Counted from the stretch's first letter, positions 1 to 7,015 are shown. The stretch is DNA of 9,195 nucleotides from an uncultured Clostridia bacterium (GCA_937898155.1 CALEJO010000077.1:1-9195); one strand, 5' to 3'. The notes: generated by a model from the sequence alone, not told the origin. A program made the numbers and translations.

Positions 1-279
1 GGTTTTGAAGGTGAGCACGGGCGTCCCGCAGGCAAGCGCCTCGATATTGACCGTGGGGAAGCTGTCCTCCCGCGTGGGGTTAACGAAAACGTCCGCCGCG
101 GTGTACAGGCTCGCAAGCTCCGCTTTATTCTCCGTGTGGGAAACGGCGATGACGATATCGGGGAGGAGTCTTTCCGTTTTGCCGTCCGTTCCGACGACGC
201 GGAACACTTTGATATCCGGTGTGTCGAGCCGCACGTCGATGACGACGCCGACCGACGGGATCAGCGTTTCTCCGTTCAT
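1..279 (-). CDS. Chimeric partial ORF: FlxA-type FAD/NAD(P)-binding N-terminus joined to a glycosyltransferase C-terminal segment
   Basis: The ATG at 279 overlaps the flxB stop by 4 nt (ATGA) and follows a GAGGAGG ribosome binding site with 7 nt spacing, so the start is sound. Residues 1 to about 30 (including VIDVRLDTPDIKVFRVV) resemble the first beta strands of ferredoxin-reductase-like FAD/NAD(P)H subunits (FlxA, AsrB, sulfhydrogenase gamma), exactly the gene expected here. From about residue 30 to 93 the same open frame reads as the sugar-nucleotide-binding half of a GT4/GT1 glycosyltransferase: ASLYTAADVFVNPTRED, then FPTVNIEALACGTPV. That motif normally lies hundreds of residues into a glycosyltransferase, and no FAD-binding (RxYS) or NAD-binding motif follows. 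The frame is open through the window edge. I read it as a truncated flxA spliced to an unrelated gene, by misassembly or rearrangement. Confidence 0.8.
   Translation of the reverse strand, partial: MNGETLIPSVGVVIDVRLDTPDIKVFRVVGTDGKTERLLPDIVIAVSHTENKAELASLYTAADVFVNPTREDSFPTVNIEALACGTPVLTFKT
174..215. other. Apparent chimeric junction inside the flxA frame
   Basis: The change from FlxA-like to glycosyltransferase-like protein sequence falls in this interval, around the residues VVGTDGKT. These residues would fit either parent: a strand and turn in flavin reductase N-termini, or the VGTDxKT segment ahead of the sugar-nucleotide site in glycosyltransferases. A short shared stretch of about 20 nt there would suffice to mislead an assembler or seed a recombination. 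The exact breakpoint cannot be fixed from this sequence alone. Confidence 0.6.
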
Positions 280-1304
280 TTCGTTTCCTCCTCTCCGAGC
301 GCCTTGATGACGCGGACGATGTTCAGCCCCATCGGGCATTTTTCGACGCACCGACCGCATCCGACGCAACCGAATACGCCGTCGTTGTTTTCGGGGAAAT
401 AGACGAGCTTATGCAAAAAACGCTGGCGGAACCGCTCTTTTTGCGTGAGTCGCGGGTTTCCGCTCGCCATTTTCGTGAAATCGGAAAACATACAGCTGTC
501 CCAGCAACGGAAGCGGCGCACGCCGTGTCCCGTGTCGAAATCGCGGATATCGTAGCATTGGCAGGTCGGACAGTTGAACGTGCAGGTGCCGCATCCGAGG
601 CACGCCTCGGAGAGCGAAGTCCATTTTTCGGAGCGGAAATGCGTTTCCGTCGTTCCCGCGCCGAACCGGTCAAGCGGCAAGTCCTTGTTCGGAAGCCGCT
701 CCAAAATCGCCTTCACGGCGCGATTTTGCGCCTCTACGGCGGCGCCGTCCGCTTCTTCCGTCAGCGGAGCGACGGACGCGAGCAGTTTCTCGCCTTTTTC
801 GGTCTGCGCGTCGAGATAGAGCGCGTCCTCGGTCAGCCACGCGGCGACATCGCCCTCCGGCGCGGTCGGATCAATGCCGAACGCCGTGCAGAAGCACGTT
901 TCCTCGGGGCGCGCACAGGCAAGCGTGACGATCGTGCCGTGCCGACGCCGATTCTGATAATAGGTATCGACGGGCTCGGCGAGAAACACGCGGTCGAGAA
1001 TCGAGAAACTCCGCGCGTCGCAGGAACGCACGCCGAAGAGGACAAAGTCCTCGGTCTCGCGGCGCGGGTCCTCGATTTCAAGGTTTGCGCCGTTTTTGCG
1101 GAATTCGACGAGCGTTTCCGTCTTCGGGAAGAAGAAATCCTTTGCGCTTTTCGTGGTTTTGAGCTTCTCGGAAAGCGTGGTCCCCTCCTGCCAGCGGTCG
1201 AATTTCGCGGTGCCCGCCGCGGTATCGACAGGCAGATACAGCGATTGCGTCTCGGCGATCGCGGCGAACAGCGCCGGCATCGCCTCCTTCGGCAGTTTAC
1301 GCAC
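276..1304 (-). CDS. flxB: FlxB-type (AsrA / hydrogenase beta-like) 4Fe-4S dicluster electron-transfer subunit
   Basis: This 342-residue iron-sulfur protein should carry electrons between the NAD(P)H-oxidising flavoprotein FlxA and the rest of the Hdr-Flx complex in the cytoplasm. Residues 87-139 hold the family core, with FGVRSCDARSFSILDRVF near 90-107 and further cysteines at 130, 137 and 139, as in anaerobic sulfite reductase subunit A and sulfhydrogenase beta. Ferredoxin motifs follow: C235/C238/C241/C245 with C248 and C250, a CWDSC pair (C267, C271), and C313/C316/C319/C323. The start is a GTG at 1304, 8 nt after a GGGGG ribosome binding site and overlapping the flxC stop by 8 nt; its TGA stop overlaps the next ATG. 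The symbol rests on gene order, which mirrors flxA-B-C-D of Desulfovibrio, plus the AsrA-like core. Membership of the AsrA-like family is firm; the Flx partner role is inferred from neighbours. Confidence 0.85.
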   Translation of the reverse strand: MRKLPKEAMPALFAAIAETQSLYLPVDTAAGTAKFDRWQEGTTLSEKLKTTKSAKDFFFPKTETLVEFRKNGANLEIEDPRRETEDFVLFGVRSCDARSFSILDRVFLAEPVDTYYQNRRRHGTIVTLACARPEETCFCTAFGIDPTAPEGDVAAWLTEDALYLDAQTEKGEKLLASVAPLTEEADGAAVEAQNRAVKAILERLPNKDLPLDRFGAGTTETHFRSEKWTSLSEACLGCGTCTFNCPTCQCYDIRDFDTGHGVRRFRCWDSCMFSDFTKMASGNPRLTQKERFRQRFLHKLVYFPENNDGVFGCVGCGRCVEKCPMGLNIVRVIKALGEEETK

Positions 1305-2262
1305 GGAAAGCGCCCCCTTTCGCGTCGGCGGACGGCTCGGGATCGTCTTTTTGATAATCCGTCAGCGGCGAGCGCTGTCCGACGGTCTCGCCCGCCTGAT
1401 ACTCTCCGTAAAATTCGTTGATGTCGGAGATGAATTTGCGATTCAGCAAATGCAGCGGGATATGCTCCGGGCACACGCGCGAGCATTCGCCGCAGTCGGT
1501 GCAACGTCCCGCGACGTGGAACGCGCGGATGATATGGAACATATTTTCTTCAAAGGAATCCGCCGCCACCTTTTGCGAAACACCGGAGTCCGAGCGGTCA
1601 AAGACGCACGTTTCGCACGTGCAGGCGGGGCAGGCGTTGCACCGGATGCAACGGGAAAGCTCGCCGCGCCAAAAAGCAAACCGCTCCTCCGGCGTCATCG
1701 CTTCGAGCTTTTTCACCTCGTCGAAGCGATCCGCGCCCGTAAGGTCGCCCGCCTCGCCGAGCAGTTCGTCATAGATCACGTGGCGTCCGCTCTTGCACGA
1801 GCGGCATCTGCGCGCGATCAGCTCGTCGCGGGTAAACGTCTTTTCGCCGTAAAGCGTTTTGACTCGCACGGTTTTTCCGTCCGATTCCGCGGACAAAATG
1901 CCCGCCGCGCCCGCGTCTTTGGCAAGTCCGATGTCGAGCATCCCGTCACACGGGACGCCGATGAGATAGAGCGCCTCCCGATCGAGCCGATACTCCGTGA
2001 GAAGCTGATTCACACTATACGTATCGCAGGGTTTGAGAAAAACGAGCGTTTTCTCCCCCGCTTTTTGATGCAAAAAGGTAAATTTTGTGAGATTCGGTCC
2101 GCAGAAATCGTCGAAAACGAATTCGCGCTCGATTTCTTCCGCCGAGGTGAAGACGGCGGGCGTCGTCTCATAAGGAAAATCCCCGCGCTTCCAGCCGATG
2201 ACGCGCGACACCGTGCCGTCTTCGAGAAGCGCCTTTGCCCGCGCGATCAATCGTTCTTGCAT
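1297..2262 (-). CDS. flxC: FlxC-type 4Fe-4S subunit (coenzyme F420 hydrogenase beta-like)
   Basis: This 321-residue cytoplasmic iron-sulfur protein is probably an electron relay between FlxB and FlxD/HdrA. The N-terminal two thirds resemble the FrhB-like fold used by F420/flavin-linked subunits: FLKPCDTYSVNQL near 75-87, IGVPCDGML near 101-109 and CRSCKSG at 153-159. A cysteine-dense stretch follows (C205, C208, C211, C214, C216, C219), then a clean ferredoxin motif C254/C257/C260/C264 (CTDCGECSRVCP). The first motif is shorter than the usual CxxCxxCxxxCP. The tail after about residue 290 is acidic and looks disordered. The ATG at 2262 is preceded by GGAGG at 7 nt spacing; a longer reading from further upstream lies inside flxD and is not credible. 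It overlaps flxD by 16 nt and flxB by 8 nt. Family assignment is good; the Flx name comes from synteny. Confidence 0.82.
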   Translation of the reverse strand: MQERLIARAKALLEDGTVSRVIGWKRGDFPYETTPAVFTSAEEIEREFVFDDFCGPNLTKFTFLHQKAGEKTLVFLKPCDTYSVNQLLTEYRLDREALYLIGVPCDGMLDIGLAKDAGAAGILSAESDGKTVRVKTLYGEKTFTRDELIARRCRSCKSGRHVIYDELLGEAGDLTGADRFDEVKKLEAMTPEERFAFWRGELSRCIRCNACPACTCETCVFDRSDSGVSQKVAADSFEENMFHIIRAFHVAGRCTDCGECSRVCPEHIPLHLLNRKFISDINEFYGEYQAGETVGQRSPLTDYQKDDPEPSADAKGGAFRA

Positions 2263-2684
2263 CGCAGGTCCTCCAATCTCTTGTTTTCGCCGAGCGCCGT
2301 CACCGTCGCGACAAACTCGTTCATCACGCCGGCGAATTTCGCGCCCTCCGCCGCGGAAACCCATTCCACGCGCGTGCGCTCTTTCTCAATGCCGAGATAA
2401 TCCAACATCGAAAACAGCAGCTTCATGCGACGGCGGGTATAGTAATTTCCCGTCGTATAATGGCAGTCGCCCGGATGGCAACCGCAAAGGATCACGCCGT
2501 CGGCACCGCGCTGAAACGCGCGAAGCACGAAGATGGGATTCACGCGACATGAGCACGGCACGCGAATGATCTTCACGTCGGCGGGATATGGCATCCGATT
2601 CGTTCCCGCGAGGTCTGCTCCCGCGTAGGAGCACCAGTTGCAGCAGAACGCCACGATTTTCGGTCGAAATTCATTCACTTGCAT
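2247..2684 (-). CDS. flxD: MvhD/FlxD [2Fe-2S] electron-transfer subunit
   Basis: This 145-residue protein belongs to the methyl-viologen-reducing hydrogenase delta (MvhD) family, small iron-sulfur adaptors that dock on HdrA and feed it electrons from a hydrogenase, formate dehydrogenase or NADH dehydrogenase module. Hallmarks are FCCNWCSYAGADLAG (C14, C15, C18), RVPCSCRVNP (C44, C46) and LCGCHPGDCHYTTGN (C67, C69, C74), close to the full length of the family. The ATG at 2684 follows GGAGGTGG with 7 nt spacing and overlaps the end of hdrA by 10 nt, the commonest arrangement for HdrA-MvhD pairs. The frame stays open upstream into hdrA, but that extension is a shadow. C46 and C67 look like extra cysteines compared with the family pattern as I remember it. 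Confidence 0.93.
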   Translation of the reverse strand: MQVNEFRPKIVAFCCNWCSYAGADLAGTNRMPYPADVKIIRVPCSCRVNPIFVLRAFQRGADGVILCGCHPGDCHYTTGNYYTRRRMKLLFSMLDYLGIEKERTRVEWVSAAEGAKFAGVMNEFVATVTALGENKRLEDLRCKND

Positions 2685-4651
2685 ATCGCGTCCACCTCCG
2701 CCATGATCTGACTTGATGAAAAGCCGAATAAATCCATCGCGCCGGACGGGCACGCCACGGTGCAGGCACCGCAGCCTTGGCAAATCGCCGCGTTGACCGA
2801 CGCCACGCGGCGCACTTTCGTCGTGCGGTCCGGCATCCGGAATTCTTTGTCGAGATAGGTGATCGCGCCGTAAGCGCACACCTTTTCACAGGAAGAACAC
2901 CCACTGCACAGCATCTCGTCGGGATGCGCGACACAAGGATTGCACGTCAGCTTATCTTTGGCAAGAAGTCCGATCACCTTTGCCGCCGAGGCGCTCGCTT
3001 GCGCCACGGTTTCGGGAATGTCCTTCGGCCCCTGGCACGCGCCGGAGAGGAAGATGCCCGCCGTCGGACTTTCCACGGGACGGAGCTTCGGATGCGCTTC
3101 GGTAAAGAAATCGTTTGTATCCATCGAAGCCGTCAGCATCGTTGCAAGCGCGCGCGCCGACGGGTCCGGCTCGACCGCCGCCGCCAGCGCGGCGATGCGC
3201 ACCTGCTCGTTGTTCAACAGATCGCTGCCCTGCACCATGAGCTTGTCGCCTTCCACGGCGACCTTGCCCACCATGCCCTTGATGTAGTGCACGCCGTATT
3301 CTTCGACGGCGCGACGATAAAATTCATCGAAATTTTTGCCCGGCGTCCGCACGTCGATATAAAACACCGTCACGTCCGTGTCGGGATATTTGTCGCGAAT
3401 CAGCATCGCGTGCTTTGCCGTATACATACAACAGATTTTCGAGCAATAACTCTTGCCGCGCGCGTCTGCGCAACGCGAGCCAACGCATTGCACCATCACG
3501 ATCTTTTTCGGATGCGTGCCGTCGGAGGGACGCAGGAGCGTGCCGCCCGTCGGTCCCGCCGCGTTCATCAGGCGTTCTAATTCAAGCGAAGTGATGACAT
3601 CCTTGCTCTGCGAATATGCGAATTCGTCGTAAGCGTCGAGCTTGATCGGGCGATATCCCGTCGCCACGACGATCGCGCCGTATTCCTGTTCGATCATCCG
3701 GTCTTTTTGCTGATAATCGATCGCACCCGCCGAGCAAATCTTCGCACAGACGCCGCATTTGCCGTCTTTCAGCATTTTGCAGTAATCCGCGTCGATCGTC
3801 GCGATCTTCGGCACCGCCTGCGCGAACGGAATATAGACCGCGCCGCGCGTATTCAGCCCGAGATTGAACGCGTTCGGCACGTTTTTCGTCGGACATTTTT
3901 CGGTGCAGAGCCCGCACCCCGTGCATTTCGTTTCGTCCACGAAGCGCGCTTTTTTTCGGATCGTCACGCGGAAATTGCCGACAAAGCCCTTGACACTTTC
4001 GACCTCGCTATATGCGAAAATGCGAATTTTCTCATTCTGGGCGCACTCGACCATTTTCGGCGTCAGAATACACGCCGCGCAGTCGAGCGTCGGAAACGTC
4101 TTGTCAATCTGCGCCATTTTGCCGCCGATCGTCGGCTCTTTTTCGACAATGTCCACTTCAAAGCCCGCCTCGGCGATGTCGAGCGCGGTCTGGATCCCCG
4201 CAATGCCGCCGCCGATCACGAGCGCGCGCTTGACGACGGGACTTTCCCCTGCGTGAAGCGGCGTATTGAGCATCACCTTGGCGATCGCGGCGCGACCGAG
4301 CACGATCGCTTTTTCCGTGGCTTCCTCTTTATTTTTGTGAATCCACGAGCATTGCTCGCGGATGTTGGCGACTTCGAGCAGATAGGGGTTTAGTCCCTCC
4401 GCCGCGACCGCTTTGCGGAACGTCGCCTCGTGCATTCTCGGCGAGCAAGAGCAGATCACGACGCCCGTCAGTCCGTGCGTGCGGATGGCATTTCGGATCA
4501 GCGATTGTCCCGCCTCCGAACACATATACGGGTAATCTGCGGCAAAAACGACGCCCGGCTCGCGTCCGAGCGTTTCCGCCACGGCTTTCACGTCCACGCT
4601 GCCTGCGATGTTTGTTCCGCAATGGCAAACGAAAACACCGATCTTTTGCAT
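2675..4651 (-). CDS. hdrA: HdrA, FAD-containing electron-bifurcating heterodisulfide reductase subunit A
   Basis: HdrA carries the FAD at which an incoming electron pair is split between low-potential ferredoxin and the HdrBC disulfide arm. The protein has 658 residues, full length for the family. The N-terminal domain has CHCG (C9, C11), C44, C68/C69-region CSCSPRMHE, and a cysteine at 101. A thioredoxin-reductase-like FAD domain starts with GGGIAGIQTALDIA (147-160), followed by PTIGGKMA and the HdrA-specific TLDCAACILTPKM (188-200). An inserted ferredoxin domain has C243/C246/C249/C253 and C291/C299/C302/C306. The second half of the FAD domain contains VQCVGSR (387-393) and YCSKICCMYTAKHA (402-415). 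The C-terminal ferredoxin domain has C582/C585/C588/C592 and C624/C627/C630/C634. No selenocysteine is needed. The ATG at 4651 has an AAGGGGG site 7 nt upstream that touches the hdrC stop. Bifurcation itself is inferred from the family. Confidence 0.96.
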   Translation of the reverse strand: MQKIGVFVCHCGTNIAGSVDVKAVAETLGREPGVVFAADYPYMCSEAGQSLIRNAIRTHGLTGVVICSCSPRMHEATFRKAVAAEGLNPYLLEVANIREQCSWIHKNKEEATEKAIVLGRAAIAKVMLNTPLHAGESPVVKRALVIGGGIAGIQTALDIAEAGFEVDIVEKEPTIGGKMAQIDKTFPTLDCAACILTPKMVECAQNEKIRIFAYSEVESVKGFVGNFRVTIRKKARFVDETKCTGCGLCTEKCPTKNVPNAFNLGLNTRGAVYIPFAQAVPKIATIDADYCKMLKDGKCGVCAKICSAGAIDYQQKDRMIEQEYGAIVVATGYRPIKLDAYDEFAYSQSKDVITSLELERLMNAAGPTGGTLLRPSDGTHPKKIVMVQCVGSRCADARGKSYCSKICCMYTAKHAMLIRDKYPDTDVTVFYIDVRTPGKNFDEFYRRAVEEYGVHYIKGMVGKVAVEGDKLMVQGSDLLNNEQVRIAALAAAVEPDPSARALATMLTASMDTNDFFTEAHPKLRPVESPTAGIFLSGACQGPKDIPETVAQASASAAKVIGLLAKDKLTCNPCVAHPDEMLCSGCSSCEKVCAYGAITYLDKEFRMPDRTTKVRRVASVNAAICQGCGACTVACPSGAMDLFGFSSSQIMAEVDAICK

Positions 4652-4663
4652 TTCGCCGCCCCC

Positions 4664-5050
4664 TTACTTTTTGAATTTGCGGAACGCGCTGACGATCAGC
4701 TGACCGGGCATCGCGTCATCGTCGGCGATGCACGGCACGTCTTCCGCTTTCATGTGATTTTCATTCTGACGCCGCACCATTTGCAGACGGATCGCTTCCA
4801 CGACCTTGGCGGGTGCCACACCGCGCGGACAACGCTCCACGCAGGCGAAGCAGGAAAGGCATTTGAACGCCGAAGCCGACGCCATCAGCTTGTCGATCTC
4901 ACCTTTTTCCACCATATAGACAAATTCATGCGGGTGATATTCCATCTCGTCGTAGGCGGGACACGCGCCGGAGCATTTGCCGCAACGCATACATTTTTGA
5001 ATCTCCGCGCCGGAGACGAACTTGATTTCATCTTGTATTACGCTACTCAT
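4664..5050 (-). CDS. hdrC: HdrC, 4Fe-4S heterodisulfide reductase subunit C
   Basis: This small cytoplasmic ferredoxin-like subunit (128 residues) passes electrons from HdrA to the catalytic HdrB. It has two classical [4Fe-4S] motifs, C20/C23/C26/C30 (CMRCGKCSGACP) and C64/C67/C70/C74 (CLSCFACVERCP), separated by the helical linker HEFVYMVEKGEIDKLM that is typical of HdrC. The soluble form without membrane segments argues for the HdrABC type rather than the membrane HdrDE type. I chose the ATG at 5050 because GAGAGG lies 6 nt upstream; an in-frame ATG at 5083 would extend into hdrB and lacks such a site. The hdrB stop lies 10 nt upstream and the hdrA start 12 nt downstream. Confidence 0.93.
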   Translation of the reverse strand: MSSVIQDEIKFVSGAEIQKCMRCGKCSGACPAYDEMEYHPHEFVYMVEKGEIDKLMASASAFKCLSCFACVERCPRGVAPAKVVEAIRLQMVRRQNENHMKAEDVPCIADDDAMPGQLIVSAFRKFKK

Positions 5051-5060
5051 CCTGCACCTC

Positions 5061-5834
5061 TCAGACACCGAGCGCTTCGGCAAGCAATTCGGTGAAATAG
5101 ACCACCGGCACGGGCGAACCGGATTTGATCAGATTATAGCGGCAAAGCGGGCACGCCGTGATGATCGCGTCGGCACCGAAGCCGACGGCGCTTTCCATGA
5201 CGGCGCGGCTGTTTTTCTCCGCCTGTGCGGGATTTTCCACGCGGATATAGCCGCCGCAACATTCGTTTCGCATCGGATAAAGGACCGGCTCCGCGCCGAG
5301 CGCGCGAATGAATTCCTCCATCAGCTTCGGGTTTTCCGGATCGTCGAACGCGACCTCTTGCGCGGGGCGAAGCAATAAGCAGCCGTAATACGCGGCGATC
5401 TTGCGTCCCGTCAGCGGGTGCTTCACCGCCTCTTTCAGCCGGTCAAAGCCCACAACGTCGCGGAGCATTTCGAGATAGTGCATCACGCGGACGTCCATCT
5501 GCGGCAGAATATCGACGCCGAGATACGCGCTGACGCGATCCGCCGTCGTCGGCTCGTGCATCATCGCATATTGCGTCTGCTTGATCACATTATGGCAGGC
5601 GGAGCAAAGCGTGACGAGCGTTCCCGTCTCCTTTTTCGCGGACATGAGCGCGCGCACGGAAGAAAGCTTCGTCGCAAGCTCGTCTTTTGAGGAGGTATAG
5701 ACGCCCCCGCAACATTCCCATTCGGGAAGCTCCGCAAGCGTCACGCCGAGTGCCTCGGCGCTCGCCCGCGCCGCGCGGTCGAGCTCCTTTGCCTTCGTTT
5801 TTAGCGTGCACCCGGGATAATAACTGAATCTCAT
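5061..5834 (-). CDS. hdrB: HdrB, CCG-domain heterodisulfide reductase catalytic subunit B
   Basis: HdrB is the catalytic subunit that reduces a disulfide, using noncubane [4Fe-4S] clusters bound by CCG domains. The 257-residue protein has both motifs intact: C9, C41-C42-G, C77 and C80 (LCSACHNVIK), then C152, C192-C193-G, C228 and C231 (ACPLCRYN). It opens with FSYYPGCTLKTKAKE, very typical of HdrB. It is the promoter-proximal gene of the operon. The start at 5834 has GGAAAGGGG 8 nt upstream. An in-frame ATG at 5876 sits almost at the predicted transcription start and would add a tail not seen in the family. In methanogens the substrate is CoM-S-S-CoB and in Desulfovibrio DsrC has been proposed; here neither is supported, so the substrate is unknown. 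Confidence 0.95.
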   Translation of the reverse strand: MRFSYYPGCTLKTKAKELDRAARASAEALGVTLAELPEWECCGGVYTSSKDELATKLSSVRALMSAKKETGTLVTLCSACHNVIKQTQYAMMHEPTTADRVSAYLGVDILPQMDVRVMHYLEMLRDVVGFDRLKEAVKHPLTGRKIAAYYGCLLLRPAQEVAFDDPENPKLMEEFIRALGAEPVLYPMRNECCGGYIRVENPAQAEKNSRAVMESAVGFGADAIITACPLCRYNLIKSGSPVPVVYFTELLAEALGV

Positions 5835-5842
5835 GAAAAGCG

Positions 5843-5851
5843 CCCCTTTCC
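5843..5851 (-). promoter_or_regulatory. Ribosome binding site fixing the hdrB start
   Basis: Read on the minus strand this is GGAAAGGGG, ending 8 nt before the ATG at 5834. It decides in favour of that start over the ATG at 5876, which has no purine-rich site in front of it. Confidence 0.75.
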
Positions 5852-5881
5852 AAACCCGTTCCAAAACATTTTTCATAAACG

Positions 5882-5910
5882 ATTATATCACGGCTCCCCG
5901 AAAAATGCAA
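5882..5910 (-). promoter_or_regulatory. Sigma-70/SigA promoter of the hdr-flx operon
   Basis: On the minus strand the -10 is a perfect TATAAT (5887-5882) preceded by TGA, an extended -10 element. The -35 is a weak TTGCAT (5910-5905), 17 nt away. Transcription would start near 5875, giving a leader of about 40 nt before hdrB. I see no riboswitch or clear operator in that short leader. Confidence 0.75.
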
Positions 5911-5942
5911 GGTCACGCCGCAAATATCCGCATTTTTCCGAC

Positions 5943-5970
5943 AAAAAAGAACCCGCCGAAACCGACGGGT
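5943..5970 (-). terminator. Intrinsic terminator of the dtxR-AKR-M42 operon
   Basis: On the minus strand, 7 nt after the M42 stop, ACCCGTCG and CGGCGGGT form an 8-bp stem with one G-T wobble around a GTTT loop. A C and a run of six T residues follow shortly after. It separates this operon from the hdr promoter only about 30 nt further on. Confidence 0.85.
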
Positions 5971-5977
5971 CCCCGTA

Positions 5978-7015
5978 TCAATTCGAATATCCCTTCAAAA
6001 CCTTGATCGTGTTCCAAACGCCGTCGATGTGACTGCGTTCGTATCCGTGGCTGGCGTAAACGCCGGAGCCGATCAGCCCGTGGCGGATATCGTTTCCCGC
6101 GCGAAGCGTCGTCTCCACGTCGGAGCCGTAATGCGGATACACATCCACGGCGTAGTCCGCTTCCTCGCGCTTCGCCGCTTCGATCAGCTTGCCGACAACG
6201 GCGTAGCTATACGGTCCGCCCGAATCCTTGGCGCAGATCGAGACCTGCTTTTCCGTGCAGGAGAGTCCCGCCCCGACGCATCCCATATCGACGCTGATCG
6301 CTTCCGTGACGCCGGCGGGCACCGAGGCGCTTCCGCCATGTCCGACTTCTTCATAAACCGTCACGTGCACATAAGTGCGGCGCTTCGGCACGACCTTTTC
6401 GTCGTGCAGATATTTCGCGTAGCCGAGCAAAATGCCGACGGAAAGCTTGTCGTCGAGAAAACGGCTCTTGATATAGCCGGATTTCGTGACGAGCGTGCGC
6501 GTCTCAAAGCAAACGACGTCGCCGACCTCGATGCCGAGCTTGCGCGCCTCATCTGCCGTTTTCACGTCCTCATCGAGCAATACTTCGAGCGTATCGAATG
6601 TCCGCTCCGTGTGATTATAGGCGCCGTTGACGTGAACGGACGCGTTGCAAAGTTGAAGTGTCCCCTCGATCACGCCGCCGTCGCGCGTCCGCACGCGGAC
6701 GTTTTCCGTTTCGCCGTTGTTCGGATTCATGCCGCCGAGCGCCGTCACGCGCAAGCGCCCGCTCCCTTTGATTTCGGCGACCATCGCGCCGAGCGTGTCG
6801 GTGTGCGCTTCAAGGAGAAGCGCGTCCTCCGCGTCCTCGCCGCCGAGATCGACCAAAACGCCGCCCTTGACGGTAATTTTCGCGTCAAATCCGAGAGAGG
6901 CGAACGCGTCTCTCGCCCATGCCGCCGCAGCATCCGTATAGCCGCTCGGACTGTCGATCGCCAAAAGCTCTTTCGTTTTTTCCACCGCATATTCCGCGTA
7001 TGCCCTACTGATCAT
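5978..7015 (-). CDS. M42-family metallo-aminopeptidase
   Basis: This is a 345-residue cytoplasmic dinuclear-metal aminopeptidase of the M42 (FrvX/PepA-like, TET-forming) family, which trims N-terminal residues from peptides. The expected metal and catalytic residues are visible: H71 and D73 in HTDTLGAMV, the bridging aspartate at D188/D189 in FLDDKLSVG, the catalytic and ligand pair E222-E223 in YEEVGHGG, D243 in VDMGC, and H323 in ASHGYERSHIDGV. Length is normal and there is no signal peptide. The ATG at 7015 has a GAGAGGA site 8 nt upstream, and the upstream AKR gene ends 16 nt away, so the two are co-transcribed. Substrate preference cannot be read from the sequence, and M42 members have often been misannotated as cellulases. 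Family identity is secure. Confidence 0.93.
   Translation of the reverse strand: MISRAYAEYAVEKTKELLAIDSPSGYTDAAAAWARDAFASLGFDAKITVKGGVLVDLGGEDAEDALLLEAHTDTLGAMVAEIKGSGRLRVTALGGMNPNNGETENVRVRTRDGGVIEGTLQLCNASVHVNGAYNHTERTFDTLEVLLDEDVKTADEARKLGIEVGDVVCFETRTLVTKSGYIKSRFLDDKLSVGILLGYAKYLHDEKVVPKRRTYVHVTVYEEVGHGGSASVPAGVTEAISVDMGCVGAGLSCTEKQVSICAKDSGGPYSYAVVGKLIEAAKREEADYAVDVYPHYGSDVETTLRAGNDIRHGLIGSGVYASHGYERSHIDGVWNTIKVLKGYSN

Noticed and set aside
1096..2400. A 434-codon plus-strand open frame opposite flxC/flxB
   Set aside because: It is antisense to well-supported iron-sulfur genes, is arginine-rich and low in recognisable motifs, and reflects GC-rich codon bias on the other strand.
2685..2879. 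N-terminal extension of flxD into hdrA
   Set aside because: It would overlap the HdrA ferredoxin domain in another frame; the MvhD family begins at the 2684 ATG, which has a strong GGAGGTGG site.
5051..5083. Upstream in-frame ATG for hdrC
   Set aside because: It sits inside hdrB without a good ribosome binding site; the ATG at 5050 has GAGAGG at 6 nt.
2675..5834. Possible selenocysteine codons in the Hdr genes
   Set aside because: All expected cluster positions are ordinary cysteines and no internal TGA interrupts these frames.
5835..5876. Upstream in-frame ATG for hdrB
   Set aside because: It lies at the predicted transcription start, has no Shine-Dalgarno, and would add a tail before the conserved family N-terminus.
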